Of a stretch of DNA of 64,000 bases, positions 37,933 through 45,932 are shown in pieces; position 1 is the stretch's first letter, and each line of letters opens with the position of its first letter. The notes beneath the pieces were generated by a model. That model made no database searches. It was not told where the DNA came from and saw only the letters and a list, made by a program, of their open reading frames with translations. The translations under genes and the position numbers were made by a program. The stretch is from positions 1-64,000 of the forward strand of contig NZ_CP089293.1 of NCBI RefSeq assembly GCF_021919345.1. The letters run 5' to 3'. This DNA is from Paenarthrobacter nicotinovorans. Its GTDB lineage: Bacteria; Actinomycetota; Actinomycetes; Actinomycetales; Micrococcaceae.

Positions 37933-38905
37933 TATTTGCCTCCTCGAGTGCCGGGTCGTCGTTGCCCCTCACGACCGACCGCTCCGCTTGCATCGCCAGA
38001 AGCCTGAGCACAAGATGCTTCTGCCAGCCCTCGCCGTGCTGGCCTCGAAGCAATCCTTCGATGAGATCCAGGACCTTGCCGAGTTTGTCGGGCACAAGCG
38101 AGGCGAATGGCCTGGCGGTCACTTCACGCTCGTACGAGGGCCACATGAGGTGGTGATGTGGCAACGACGGTTGGGTGTGGGGCAAGGTGACAGGGTCGAA
38201 GCCGATGAGGCCCAAGTGCTGGAGTGCGCCGTCCTTGCGGCTGTCTCCGATCACGAGCCGCACTTCGTCGAGCGCCAAACTCGTCCTACCCATGGCCAGG
38301 ATGAGGTGCCATGGAATCCGGTCACGATTACTGTCGAGTGGCTCACCACCAGCCCGCACGAACCGTTTGATCTCCCATGTGTCATGCGTGGTTAGCCCGG
38401 TATGCGCGAACCTGCCGAGCAAATCAACGTGATGCGCCGTCTCGACCGGGAACATCTCCCGCCCCGGGGCGTCGAGCAGGCCAGGCTGAGGCAGCTCTGC
38501 CCCGACGAGGGCCAAGTAGCCCTGGATCCGGCCCGTCTCGTCGAGACATACTGCATGGATAGTGTTCTGGGTGCCTTCGACCGGCTCGTGCAGCAGGTTG
38601 AGCCCCCGGGCGAGAGACGCGCTCATCATGCCCAGGTTAAGGAACTCCGCCAACCGGAAGCCAAGGAGTGCCAGAAGTGTCTCCCGATCTACCTGATCGG
38701 TCCTGAAGACCACGGTTGTGAGCCCGTCCCCTACCCCTTCGACGCGGCAGATTGCGTCGTTGCCGAGTTCGCTGGCAAGTGACCTCAGTCGGACTTTCCG
38801 CTGGAAGCCGAGCAGGTGCTGGACATACGCCGCATCAAGCCCGGCCTCGGACTCTTGGGTGGATGTGGCCATCGCCTCATTTGTGGCTGGTTCAGAAGTC
38901 ATCAT
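37916..38905 (-). CDS. Unrecognised protein, possible GNAT/autoinducer-synthase-like acyltransferase
   Basis: This 329-residue soluble protein is not one I can place firmly. The middle section has a GNAT-like run: AVCLDETGRIQGYLALVG reads like the central beta strands of an acyltransferase, and TWEIKRFVRAGG resembles the E-x-x-RF motif of LuxI/FeeM-type N-acyl synthases. It has no membrane helix. The start is uncertain between ATG 38905 and 38902; both lie inside the end of the acyl-CoA dehydrogenase gene. Overlaps on both sides show it is an integral operon member. Confidence 0.6.
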   Translation of the reverse strand: MMTSEPATNEAMATSTQESEAGLDAAYVQHLLGFQRKVRLRSLASELGNDAICRVEGVGDGLTTVVFRTDQVDRETLLALLGFRLAEFLNLGMMSASLARGLNLLHEPVEGTQNTIHAVCLDETGRIQGYLALVGAELPQPGLLDAPGREMFPVETAHHVDLLGRFAHTGLTTHDTWEIKRFVRAGGEPLDSNRDRIPWHLILAMGRTSLALDEVRLVIGDSRKDGALQHLGLIGFDPVTLPHTQPSLPHHHLMWPSYEREVTARPFASLVPDKLGKVLDLIEGLLRGQHGEGWQKHLVLRLLAMQAERSVVRGNDDPALEEANNVIPA

Positions 38906-40109
38906 CGTCGTCCCGGTAGAGGCAGTCCGTGATCCCGAGGGCGAGTGCCTCCGGTGTGCCCTCAAAGATGCGGGTACCGAACGCATCTCGCAGCACTTTT
39001 TCGAGGCCGTACTCTTTCATGTAGCCGCGTGACCCCATGAGCGCGACGGCGGTATTGGCAGTGTCGATAGCCACCCGGTCAGCAAACAGCTTAGCCATGG
39101 CCGGCTCCACTTCCGGCGCGGGCAGTTGCGAATCGACCTTTACAGCGGACCTGAGGTACATCAGCCGGGCTGCCTCGACGTCGATCTTCATATCCGCCAA
39201 CCGGCGCGCGGTCATCTGGTGGTCCTTGAGCAGCTTGCCTCCCTGGAGCCGCTCACCGCACCAGTCTCGGGCCAGCTCGAACGCGTGCCGGGCGATGCCG
39301 GTGGAAACTGCCGCAACCGTGGTGCGGGCCATGTTGCCCTGTGCGATATTGATCGCCGAACCCTGGGCCTCTCCGCCGATGAGGTTGCCTGCTGGCAGGC
39401 GCACGTCGTCGAACCAAATTTCGCTGCCCAGACATGCCCGATAGCCCATTTTGTCCAAGACCACTCCACGCCGGACCCCATCGGCATCCAACGGTACGAC
39501 GATGCAGGTCAGTCCGGTGGCTCCTGGGTAGTCCTCCAGGTTGGCATAGACCGTGGCGAAGGACGCGACAGCACCGTTCGTGATGAAGCGCTTGTGTCCG
39601 TTCAGGACATATTGGTCGCCCTCGCGTCTCAGTGTGGTCCGCATGCGGGCGTCGGCGAAGTGCTGTGGGATCACCAAGTCCGTGCCTGCGTCTTCCTCGG
39701 CAACAGCGTTGCAGGCGAGGACCGCTTTCTCACCCGTGAACTGCGTGAGGAACTGGTCTTGGAGCTTTAAATCGCCGGAGAGCAGAACCGGCGTTTGTCC
39801 GAGCATGGTTGCGCCGAAGGCGAGGGCTATGCCCGGACAGGCCGCCGCCAGTTCTTCCATGGCCACGGCTACGCCGAGGACGCCCACGCCGAGGCCGCCG
39901 ATTTCAATCGGTAACAATGCCCGGGTCAGGCCGATGTCATGGCCCGCCGCGATGACGTCCCAGTCAAAAGCGTCAGCGTCTTGTTGGTCAAGCTCGATCG
40001 CTTTGGGGGCGACAATGTCCTGAGCAAACTCGCGGGCGAGGTCGCGGAACGCGATCACGGAGGCGGGAAGCAGGTCGAAGTTCAACTCGGTCTCAAGAGC
40101 TGCAGTCAT
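38892..40109 (-). CDS. Acyl-CoA dehydrogenase family flavoprotein
   Basis: This 405-residue FAD enzyme desaturates an acyl-CoA or carrier-bound acyl group. Family segments include FGATMLGQTPVLLSG, AVAEEDAGTDL (FAD/substrate region), NGHKRFITNG and GSRGYMKEYGLEKVLRDA. The likely catalytic Glu is in IFEGTPE near the C-terminus. The C-terminus ends with an acidic run (DDDDDF). It overlaps the SCP2-domain gene by four bases. Confidence 0.92.
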   Translation of the reverse strand: MTAALETELNFDLLPASVIAFRDLAREFAQDIVAPKAIELDQQDADAFDWDVIAAGHDIGLTRALLPIEIGGLGVGVLGVAVAMEELAAACPGIALAFGATMLGQTPVLLSGDLKLQDQFLTQFTGEKAVLACNAVAEEDAGTDLVIPQHFADARMRTTLRREGDQYVLNGHKRFITNGAVASFATVYANLEDYPGATGLTCIVVPLDADGVRRGVVLDKMGYRACLGSEIWFDDVRLPAGNLIGGEAQGSAINIAQGNMARTTVAAVSTGIARHAFELARDWCGERLQGGKLLKDHQMTARRLADMKIDVEAARLMYLRSAVKVDSQLPAPEVEPAMAKLFADRVAIDTANTAVALMGSRGYMKEYGLEKVLRDAFGTRIFEGTPEALALGITDCLYRDDDDDF

Positions 40110-40540
40110 GATTCGTCCTTATCTTCGGGAACCAGGGGCTGTCTCGCAACGTCCGCGATGCCATGCGCGGCAGCGATCTGGGGGTAACAGTCGAAAGCAG
40201 GCTGCAGGATCGGGACGAGCTCAAGTACTTTGGCGACCTTGCCCTTGATCCGTACTTTGCCCATGGCCAGTGCGGCTGGCATCAGGAGTGATCCGTTCCA
40301 GAGCTTGTGAGCGGTGTCGCAGCTCATTTTGATGCTGATGGCGGCGGTGTCCGGGGCCTCGTCGCCGCGCAGAACTCCTTCGGGGGATACATGGATGACA
40401 GCGTCAGGGCTGGTGTGCAGGAGACGGACGCTCAAGTTGTTCTCGCGAAGCCCGTCAGTGAAGGTGTTGTCTTCGCTCAGGATGCGGAAGAGTTCGCCGA
40501 AAACGGCGTAGGCGGTCTCGGAGTCAGCGTAAATAGGCAT
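40106..40540 (-). CDS. SCP2 sterol-carrier-domain protein
   Basis: This 144-residue protein consists of one SCP2 domain, a hydrophobic-tunnel fold that binds lipids or acyl-CoA. The typical features DTAHKLWNGSL and GKVRIKGKVAKVLELVPILQPAF are present. In this operon it may present a hydrophobic intermediate to the acyl-CoA dehydrogenase encoded next, with which it overlaps by four bases. It begins 46 bases after the ThiF gene, the only gap in the operon. Confidence 0.85.
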   Translation of the reverse strand: MPIYADSETAYAVFGELFRILSEDNTFTDGLRENNLSVRLLHTSPDAVIHVSPEGVLRGDEAPDTAAISIKMSCDTAHKLWNGSLLMPAALAMGKVRIKGKVAKVLELVPILQPAFDCYPQIAAAHGIADVARQPLVPEDKDES

Positions 40541-40586
40541 GGTGGGACTCCTTGTCGGTTGATGAAAAATGAAAATGATGCGGAAG

Positions 40587-41537
40587 TCAGCGGGGCCGTG
40601 CGTGAGAGATGAGTGAGGCGAGCAGTCGGCCGGCGGCCACTGGTTGCATCACGGATTCGACGAGACGTTGCCGCCAGGGCGAAGCTACGGCGTGGATGTT
40701 GACGGCGATGTGGTGGGCAACCGGCTGTCCGGTCACGATTCGGAAGGCAAGGCCTGTGGCGAGGGCACCGAACTGATCGGCGGCATGCACCAGCTGCGGG
40801 AATGCAAAGCCTTCCTGCCCGCCACTGGCGTGGACAAGCCGGATCAGGTCCCGTGGCACTCGGCGCGCGGGCACCAGCCGGGCCAGCAGGTTCCACATCG
40901 GAAGTGTTTCCATCTGCTCACGAGTGACCTGGCCGTCGAAGATCCGGAGGCCACGCCGGTAATCGTAGACCCTCACATACTGTGCCCCTGACATGTCCCA
41001 TCCGGTGAAGAGCGGGAGTCGCGCCGCCCGGGCACGCTCGTGCAGCAACCCTTTGGCGGCCAACCCACCACGTGTGGTGATGTCGACGCCGTCGATAATC
41101 AGGGCGACGTCATGGAGCAACTCGTCAACGGTGCCCTCCTGCACACCTTCCTCGATGATTTGTATGTCAGCGTGTGGATTGATCGCCCGAGCGCGCTCGG
41201 CCGCGACGGCCGCCTTGTTGCGCCCGAGGTCCCCGACGGTGGCGTTCTGGCGGTTGAGATTGTTGAGTTCATACATGCCGGGGTCGGCTAGGACCAGTCT
41301 TTGGAAGCCGAACCGGATTAGGGGTTCGACGGCGGCCCCGCCAATGGAGCCGCAACCAGCAATGAGAATCCGGGCTTGGACCACTGACTGCTGGTCGGCC
41401 TCGCTAACGATGCCGGTATTCCGGGAGGTCAATACCTTGTAGAACTCATCCGGGTCAAGTGCGCGCGCAGCGGCCGGGTTATCGATTTCAGGCAACTCGG
41501 TATGAGGATCGGCTCGTCCGGTGACAGTGGCCCTCAT
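40587..41537 (-). CDS. Stand-alone ThiF/E1-like adenylyltransferase
   Basis: This 316-residue protein has the E1 superfamily adenylation domain: nucleotide loop GCGSIGG (61-67), Asp85 in LADPG, LNNLNRQ with Arg96, and Lys108 in LGRNKAAV, then IIDGVD (148-152). E1-like enzymes activate a carboxyl end as an acyl-adenylate. No zinc CxxC pairs or RRE domain are seen; only about 55 residues precede the loop. No ThiS or MoaD carrier gene is near, so this is probably a MccB/PaaA-like use of the fold on a small substrate. ATGA overlap with the exporter gene. Confidence 0.88.
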   Translation of the reverse strand: MRATVTGRADPHTELPEIDNPAAARALDPDEFYKVLTSRNTGIVSEADQQSVVQARILIAGCGSIGGAAVEPLIRFGFQRLVLADPGMYELNNLNRQNATVGDLGRNKAAVAAERARAINPHADIQIIEEGVQEGTVDELLHDVALIIDGVDITTRGGLAAKGLLHERARAARLPLFTGWDMSGAQYVRVYDYRRGLRIFDGQVTREQMETLPMWNLLARLVPARRVPRDLIRLVHASGGQEGFAFPQLVHAADQFGALATGLAFRIVTGQPVAHHIAVNIHAVASPWRQRLVESVMQPVAAGRLLASLISHARPR

Positions 41538-43114
41538 GCTGGAGCTTCCTCGGCGGTGCCCTGGATCCTGGTGGGAATCCAGATTGCAGCAGCGAGTGCG
41601 CCGATGAGGAGGATTCCGATGCAGATCCAGAACGTGAGGTGCATGGAGTCCACAAAGGCAGCTTGGGCATTCGCGAGGGCAGCCTCGATAGCTGGGAGCT
41701 GTTTGGGCTCGGATGTTGCCACTTGGTTCAAGACGTATGAGGTGGACCCCAGAGAGTCTTGGGCGCGCTCGCGCAGATCCGCGGGGAGCCAGTCCAACGA
41801 GCCGCCAAGCCGGTTCTGATAGGTCATGGACAGGACCGAACCCATCACGGCGACGCCCAGGGCCGCTCCGACCTGACGCAGGGTGTTGTTGACCGCACCT
41901 CCGACGCCGGCTTTCGCGACCTCGACCGCTGACATGGCCAGTGTGGTGGTGGCCCCCATGACCAAGCCCATGCCAAGTCCGGCGACCAGCAATCCTGCCT
42001 CCAAGAGGATCAACGAAGAGTCCGCGTCGATGACGACGAAGCTGCCCAGCGCTGTAGTCAGGAGCAGCAGGCCGCCGGTGATGGATGCCTTGAAGCCGGC
42101 AATGCGCACCATTGCCGCGCTGTTGATCGCCGAGATGATGGAACCGAACGCGACCGGCAGCAGGATCAGGCCAAGCTCCAGAGGGGAATGGCCGAGTACC
42201 AGCTGGGCGAAAAAGACCAGCAGGAAAGTCCCTCCTGTGAGCGCGAAAAAGGCTAACGAGATCGAGAGCGTCCCGCCGGCGAATGCCGGGCTCCGGAACA
42301 ACGTTATGTCCAAGGCTGGGGACGTTTTGCGCCGTTCGACAGCGACCAGCACCGCTGAAAGCACCAGCCCCAGGAGGATTAGCCCACCAGTACGGGGCGC
42401 TAGCCAGTCAGAAGTCGCGCCCGCCTCGATGACGCCGTACACAAGCGCAGAGATGGCGGCAGCGGACAGTATCAGGCCCGGGACATCGAGGGCCGGTTTG
42501 ACGCTGCTACGGGATTCCGGCAACGCAACGAACAGCAGAACGAGGCAGACGGCGGCCACGGGAAGGTTTATCAGGAATACCGACCCCCACCAGAAGCCTT
42601 CGAGGAGGGTACCACCGATGATCGGGCCTAACGCGACCGAGATACCGCCGAGCGCGGCCCAGACACCCATCGCCTTGCCCTGGTCCTTTTCCGGGATGCC
42701 GTCCTTAATGATGGCCAGTGTGGCCGGAGGTACAACGGCCCCGCCGACTCCCATCACCGCACGCCAGAGGATCAGCTGTTCGGGGGTGACCGCCCAGGCC
42801 GAAAATGCCGATGCAACTGCGAACACTAGGAGGCCCAAGGCCAGCACGCGCCGCCGTCCGTAACGGTCGGCTAGCACGCCTGCGGTGAACATGAGAGCGG
42901 CGTAGACAAGGATGTAGGAGTCCACTGCCCATTGCAGTTGGGACGTCGTCGCGGAGAGGTCGTTCTGGATGTCGCGAAGAGCGACATTGAGGATGGTGTT
43001 GTCCATCATCACCATCAGGAAGCAGACACCGGTTACCAGGAGCAACAAGCCGGGCCGGACTTGTCGTCCACTCGTGATGCCCGAGGCCGGAATTGTGGTG
43101 GATTTCGTAGTCAT
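41534..43114 (-). CDS. MFS transporter, DHA2 (14-helix) drug-exporter type
   Basis: This 526-residue membrane protein has about 14 hydrophobic helices. The motif VDSYILVYAALMFTAGVLADRYGRR (A-like) lies near residue 65 and GVGGAVVPPATLAII (C-like) near 120. These mark the DHA2 proton-driven drug exporters (EmrB/QacA type). Within the operon it is the obvious exporter for the product, or a self-resistance pump. ATGA overlaps on both sides. Confidence 0.92.
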   Translation of the reverse strand: MTTKSTTIPASGITSGRQVRPGLLLLVTGVCFLMVMMDNTILNVALRDIQNDLSATTSQLQWAVDSYILVYAALMFTAGVLADRYGRRRVLALGLLVFAVASAFSAWAVTPEQLILWRAVMGVGGAVVPPATLAIIKDGIPEKDQGKAMGVWAALGGISVALGPIIGGTLLEGFWWGSVFLINLPVAAVCLVLLFVALPESRSSVKPALDVPGLILSAAAISALVYGVIEAGATSDWLAPRTGGLILLGLVLSAVLVAVERRKTSPALDITLFRSPAFAGGTLSISLAFFALTGGTFLLVFFAQLVLGHSPLELGLILLPVAFGSIISAINSAAMVRIAGFKASITGGLLLLTTALGSFVVIDADSSLILLEAGLLVAGLGMGLVMGATTTLAMSAVEVAKAGVGGAVNNTLRQVGAALGVAVMGSVLSMTYQNRLGGSLDWLPADLRERAQDSLGSTSYVLNQVATSEPKQLPAIEAALANAQAAFVDSMHLTFWICIGILLIGALAAAIWIPTRIQGTAEEAPA

Positions 43115-44259
43115 CTAGCAACGGTTCCTTTGGTGATGGCTGCGGGATCGAGCCACTCAGACACCTGACTTCGGGCAAAAGGATGGTCTGCAGAGTGAAT
43201 CGGCACGTGTACCCGCGACTGCGGGACCCGCGAGGCGATCGAGCGCCGCAGGTCCGGCACCGCAAAGCAACGCCGTAACCATCTGTCCGCGTCGTCAGCA
43301 CGGGCACTGAAGTTGGTGCGCCCATGCACGGCTTTGTCATTGTCAACGACCACCATGTCTCCTCCCTCAAGGACGTGGCCATGCAGGTTGGACAGGAGTG
43401 CCTGCCTCAGGTTGGCAAGCGCGCGCTCTCCCTCCGGATACAGAGAGGACATGGCGTGGAAGTCGACGCAGAGCTCCGGATCTGAGGGCGATCCTTGGAG
43501 CACCGCCATCGGGGCGGAAAAGACGTTGTCATCGCCAACGAATGAACTGGCAATTCGAATGCGGAAGATTGGCCGTGCAAGAGTTGTCCGGCTTCCGCCG
43601 TCCAGCCCGGCCAGAGCGCTGCGGATACCGCTTGCGAGCGTCCATGCCTGTCGTTCATGGTCGGCGCGCAGTCCGAGCAAACTGATGAAACGGGGGCGGG
43701 CCGGATGGAAGCCGTCCTCGGTGTGTAACTCAAGGAGGCAGGTGCCGGAGTTCTCCTGCCGGTGCTCAGAGCCTTGGACGGGAACGACGTCCTGGATAAT
43801 CCGGCCTTGCTTCTCGTCGGCATATGAGATGACGTCGCCGAGCACGTTCATCACCATCAGCTGGATGATGCTGGCGATCTCCACGACCCGCCAGCTCCCG
43901 TCGTAATTGCCGGTGCGTGGCGTGATGGGCAGTTCTGCGTCAATGGGCACGTTGCGCAGCAGGAGCGCACCCTCCGCGTTGCCATGATGACGGAATTCGA
44001 GAAGAGTCCTGACGAGCCTGACTGGCGCCTCGCGGTACATGGCAATACTGCAATCAACCATGAGTGCCGAGTCGTCGAGGTGATAGCCAGACGGCCGACT
44101 CGAGTGACGGTGGGCGATTTCCCGTGCTACTTCCGCCAGGTGATCGCGCTCGCTGTTGCTCAAAGCAATGGCAAGCCCCTCCAGCGGCTGGATGGCCCAA
44201 GAGCCTCCATGGCCGTCCTCAACGCGAGGCGTGGGGTGCGTTGCAGGGTTCTCCCCCAT
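43111..44259 (-). CDS. 2-oxoglutarate/Fe(II) oxygenase of the TauD/VioC-AsnO type
   Basis: This 382-residue oxygenase has the iron triad His179-x-Glu181 in LELHTED and His312 in NDKAVHGRTNF, and the 2-oxoglutarate arginine in DRWLRRCF. The HxE (not HxD) form and the segment LHTEDGFHPARP are typical of amino-acid beta-hydroxylases such as VioC (arginine) and AsnO (asparagine). A free or carrier-bound amino acid is therefore the likely substrate. ATG 44259 has AGGAGG six bases upstream. It is the first gene of the operon. Confidence 0.88.
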   Translation of the reverse strand: MGENPATHPTPRVEDGHGGSWAIQPLEGLAIALSNSERDHLAEVAREIAHRHSSRPSGYHLDDSALMVDCSIAMYREAPVRLVRTLLEFRHHGNAEGALLLRNVPIDAELPITPRTGNYDGSWRVVEIASIIQLMVMNVLGDVISYADEKQGRIIQDVVPVQGSEHRQENSGTCLLELHTEDGFHPARPRFISLLGLRADHERQAWTLASGIRSALAGLDGGSRTTLARPIFRIRIASSFVGDDNVFSAPMAVLQGSPSDPELCVDFHAMSSLYPEGERALANLRQALLSNLHGHVLEGGDMVVVDNDKAVHGRTNFSARADDADRWLRRCFAVPDLRRSIASRVPQSRVHVPIHSADHPFARSQVSEWLDPAAITKGTVAR

Positions 44260-44270
44260 TGATTCCTCCT

Positions 44271-44328
44271 ATATAAGTCAGTTTATTCATATAAGTTAAC
44301 TTATATAGAACTTCGACGGAGAGCGCAA
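44271..44328 (-). promoter_or_regulatory. Operon promoter with perfect palindromic operator
   Basis: On the minus strand TTGCGC (44323-44328) and TATAAG (44300-44305) are spaced by 17 bases. The -10 lies in a perfect 18-base palindrome, ATATAAGTTAACTTATAT, at 44289-44306. A half-site copy ATATAAGT recurs at 44271-44278, one palindrome length away. This fits the MarR protein encoded just upstream. The predicted leader is about 35 bases with a strong ribosome site. Confidence 0.7.
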
Positions 44329-44397
44329 GGATGATTCGAGAGAAGACTGCCGTCTTGGGGAAAACGCCCTAAAGCGAGGCTGAGAACTCGTTGATGC

Positions 44398-44856
44398 CTA
44401 AGATGCGAGGGCTTGGCGAGCTCGCCGCAGCAACTCGCGAAGCTGCTCAACCTCGGATTCGGTAAAAGCGTCGCGCAACTCCAGCTCAACCTTTCGAACC
44501 GCCTCGTCGGCCGCTTCCATGACCCGATGGCCTTTGAGGGTCAATGTGGTGGCCAGCGCTCGCGAATGAATCTCGGCCGGCTCCCGTGTGACCAGCGCAC
44601 GTCCTTCGAGCTTGGTCATGATCACCCCCATCGACTGTGGCGTCACATTGACCAGGCGGGCCAGCTGAGCACTTGAGGATCCGGGATTGCATTCAAGCAT
44701 GAGGAGAGCCGCATACTGCGTCGGTGTGAGGTTGAAACCGACAAGCACGTCGGTGACCCGGGCGACGAGTACGGCATCGGACTGGTTGATCAGGGTGGTC
44801 AGTCGGGCGTTTATCTCCTGCTGACGCACCGAAGCACTCATGTTGCGACGCGGCAT
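44398..44856 (-). CDS. MarR-family transcriptional regulator
   Basis: This 152-residue protein has the MarR winged helix: LTPTQYAALLMLECNPGSSSAQLARLVNVTPQSMGVIMTKLEGRALV followed by the wing REPAEIHSRALATTLT. It lies upstream of, and on the same strand as, the eight-gene operon, and is the probable repressor acting at 44289-44306. ATG 44856 has AAGGAGG eight bases upstream; the longer frame to 44907 is less likely. Confidence 0.92.
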   Translation of the reverse strand: MPRRNMSASVRQQEINARLTTLINQSDAVLVARVTDVLVGFNLTPTQYAALLMLECNPGSSSAQLARLVNVTPQSMGVIMTKLEGRALVTREPAEIHSRALATTLTLKGHRVMEAADEAVRKVELELRDAFTESEVEQLRELLRRARQALAS

Positions 44857-45120
44857 CGTCGGGGCCTCCTTGGCGTATATCTCATCCATGGGCGACAGCA
44901 GCCTCAAGTGGGTTCCGGGCAGGCGGACCTCGTCGCGCAGGCGGTGCCGTGGACCTCGGGGGCAAGTTCGACAAGATCACTGTCCTCAAGTTCACATTGC
45001 TATCCCCGCACGGTCAAGCAACACTAGGCCACCTTATAGGATTTTGCCCGGGGCCAGTCTCGCCCCTGCGCGTGCTCGGATTGGCATCGGGAGGGTTCGA
45101 TGCTGTGGTGCCACGCTGCC

Positions 45121-45792
45121 TTACCCCCGCAGAGCCCCAAAGCCCGTAATCAAAGCCTCCAAGCCCAAGCTGAAGGCAATGTCAGTGGGCCGCTCATGCT
45201 GTTCCAAGGCCAGCCGGTCCACGGCGGCAGTGAAGTTGGGGACCTGGTCGGCGAGGGTACCGGCGTCGAAGATGTCCTCAGGTGCGGTGACGTCGTAAGC
45301 GGCCCCGAAGACAAAGGCCTCGATAGCCACAATCGCGGAGATGATTTTCTCCTCCGGGAAGCCTGCGTCGCGGAAGCCGGCCGTCACGGCCTCGTACATG
45401 GCCAGGGTCTTGGGAGCATTGGCGACAGGCAGGACGGCGATGATCGGAATAAGCGGCGTGTGCTCGGAGAACACATCCCTGTAGGACCATGCCCACTTGC
45501 GAACGGCCTCTTCCCAGGGCTCAATCCCGAACGCCGACACATCAACCATCGCGGCCAAGTGGTCCTCGAGCAGGACGAGCACGTCGTCCTTGGAGGACAC
45601 GTGGTTGTACAAGGCAGAGGGGGCTACTCCCAGTGTGCGGGCCAACGCTGCCATGGTGAGTCCGTCGTAACCCTTGCTGCTGATCAGCTTGAGCGCCGCC
45701 GTCGTGATGCCGTCCTGGTCCAGAACCGCCGCCGTTGGTCGGCCGGCGCGGCGCCGGGAAGTGGCGGATGGGGCTGGGGTGGGTTCGGGCAT
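45121..45792 (-). CDS. TetR/AcrR-family regulator, probable controller of putrescine oxidase
   Basis: This 223-residue protein has the TetR helix-turn-helix: TAALKLISSKGYDGLTMAALARTLGVAPSALYNHVSSKDDVL. The C-terminal ligand domain is all-helical. It is divergent from the putrescine oxidase gene, with a perfect inverted repeat at 45873-45895 in the 140-base gap. ATG 45792 with AAAGG upstream is preferred over 45825. Putrescine or a related amine is the plausible ligand, by context only. Confidence 0.9.
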   Translation of the reverse strand: MPEPTPAPSATSRRRAGRPTAAVLDQDGITTAALKLISSKGYDGLTMAALARTLGVAPSALYNHVSSKDDVLVLLEDHLAAMVDVSAFGIEPWEEAVRKWAWSYRDVFSEHTPLIPIIAVLPVANAPKTLAMYEAVTAGFRDAGFPEEKIISAIVAIEAFVFGAAYDVTAPEDIFDAGTLADQVPNFTAAVDRLALEQHERPTDIAFSLGLEALITGFGALRG

Positions 45793-45839
45793 CGGGAGCC
45801 TTTCTGCTGCCTGTGTCCCCAGCATTATTCCATCGGCTC

Positions 45840-45895
45840 TTCACAGCCGCGCACTCAGCCGCTACTATGGAGATAAATGAATGCCATTCATTTAT
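45840..45895 (+). promoter_or_regulatory. puo promoter and TetR-type operator
   Basis: TTCACA (45840-45845) and TACTAT (45863-45868) are 17 bases apart, a reasonable promoter. A perfect inverted repeat with 11-base arms and one central base spans 45873-45895 (left arm ATAAATGAATG), overlapping the predicted start of transcription. That position suits repression by the divergent TetR protein. Confidence 0.65.
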
Positions 45896-45932
45896 TGGTC
45901 AGCCACCAACGGACGGCCACGGAGAGGACATC

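Noticed and set aside
44857..45120. Possible gene remnant between the MarR and TetR genes
   Set aside because: Short plus-strand frames here show a gene-like run (VDLGGKFDKITVLKFTLL), but no family match or ribosome site was convincing. I see nothing else in this 264-base gap.
33464..45120. Genomic island inserted at tRNA-Leu
   Set aside because: The position is suggestive, but I found no repeat of the tRNA 3' end, no integrase and no IS element in the region.
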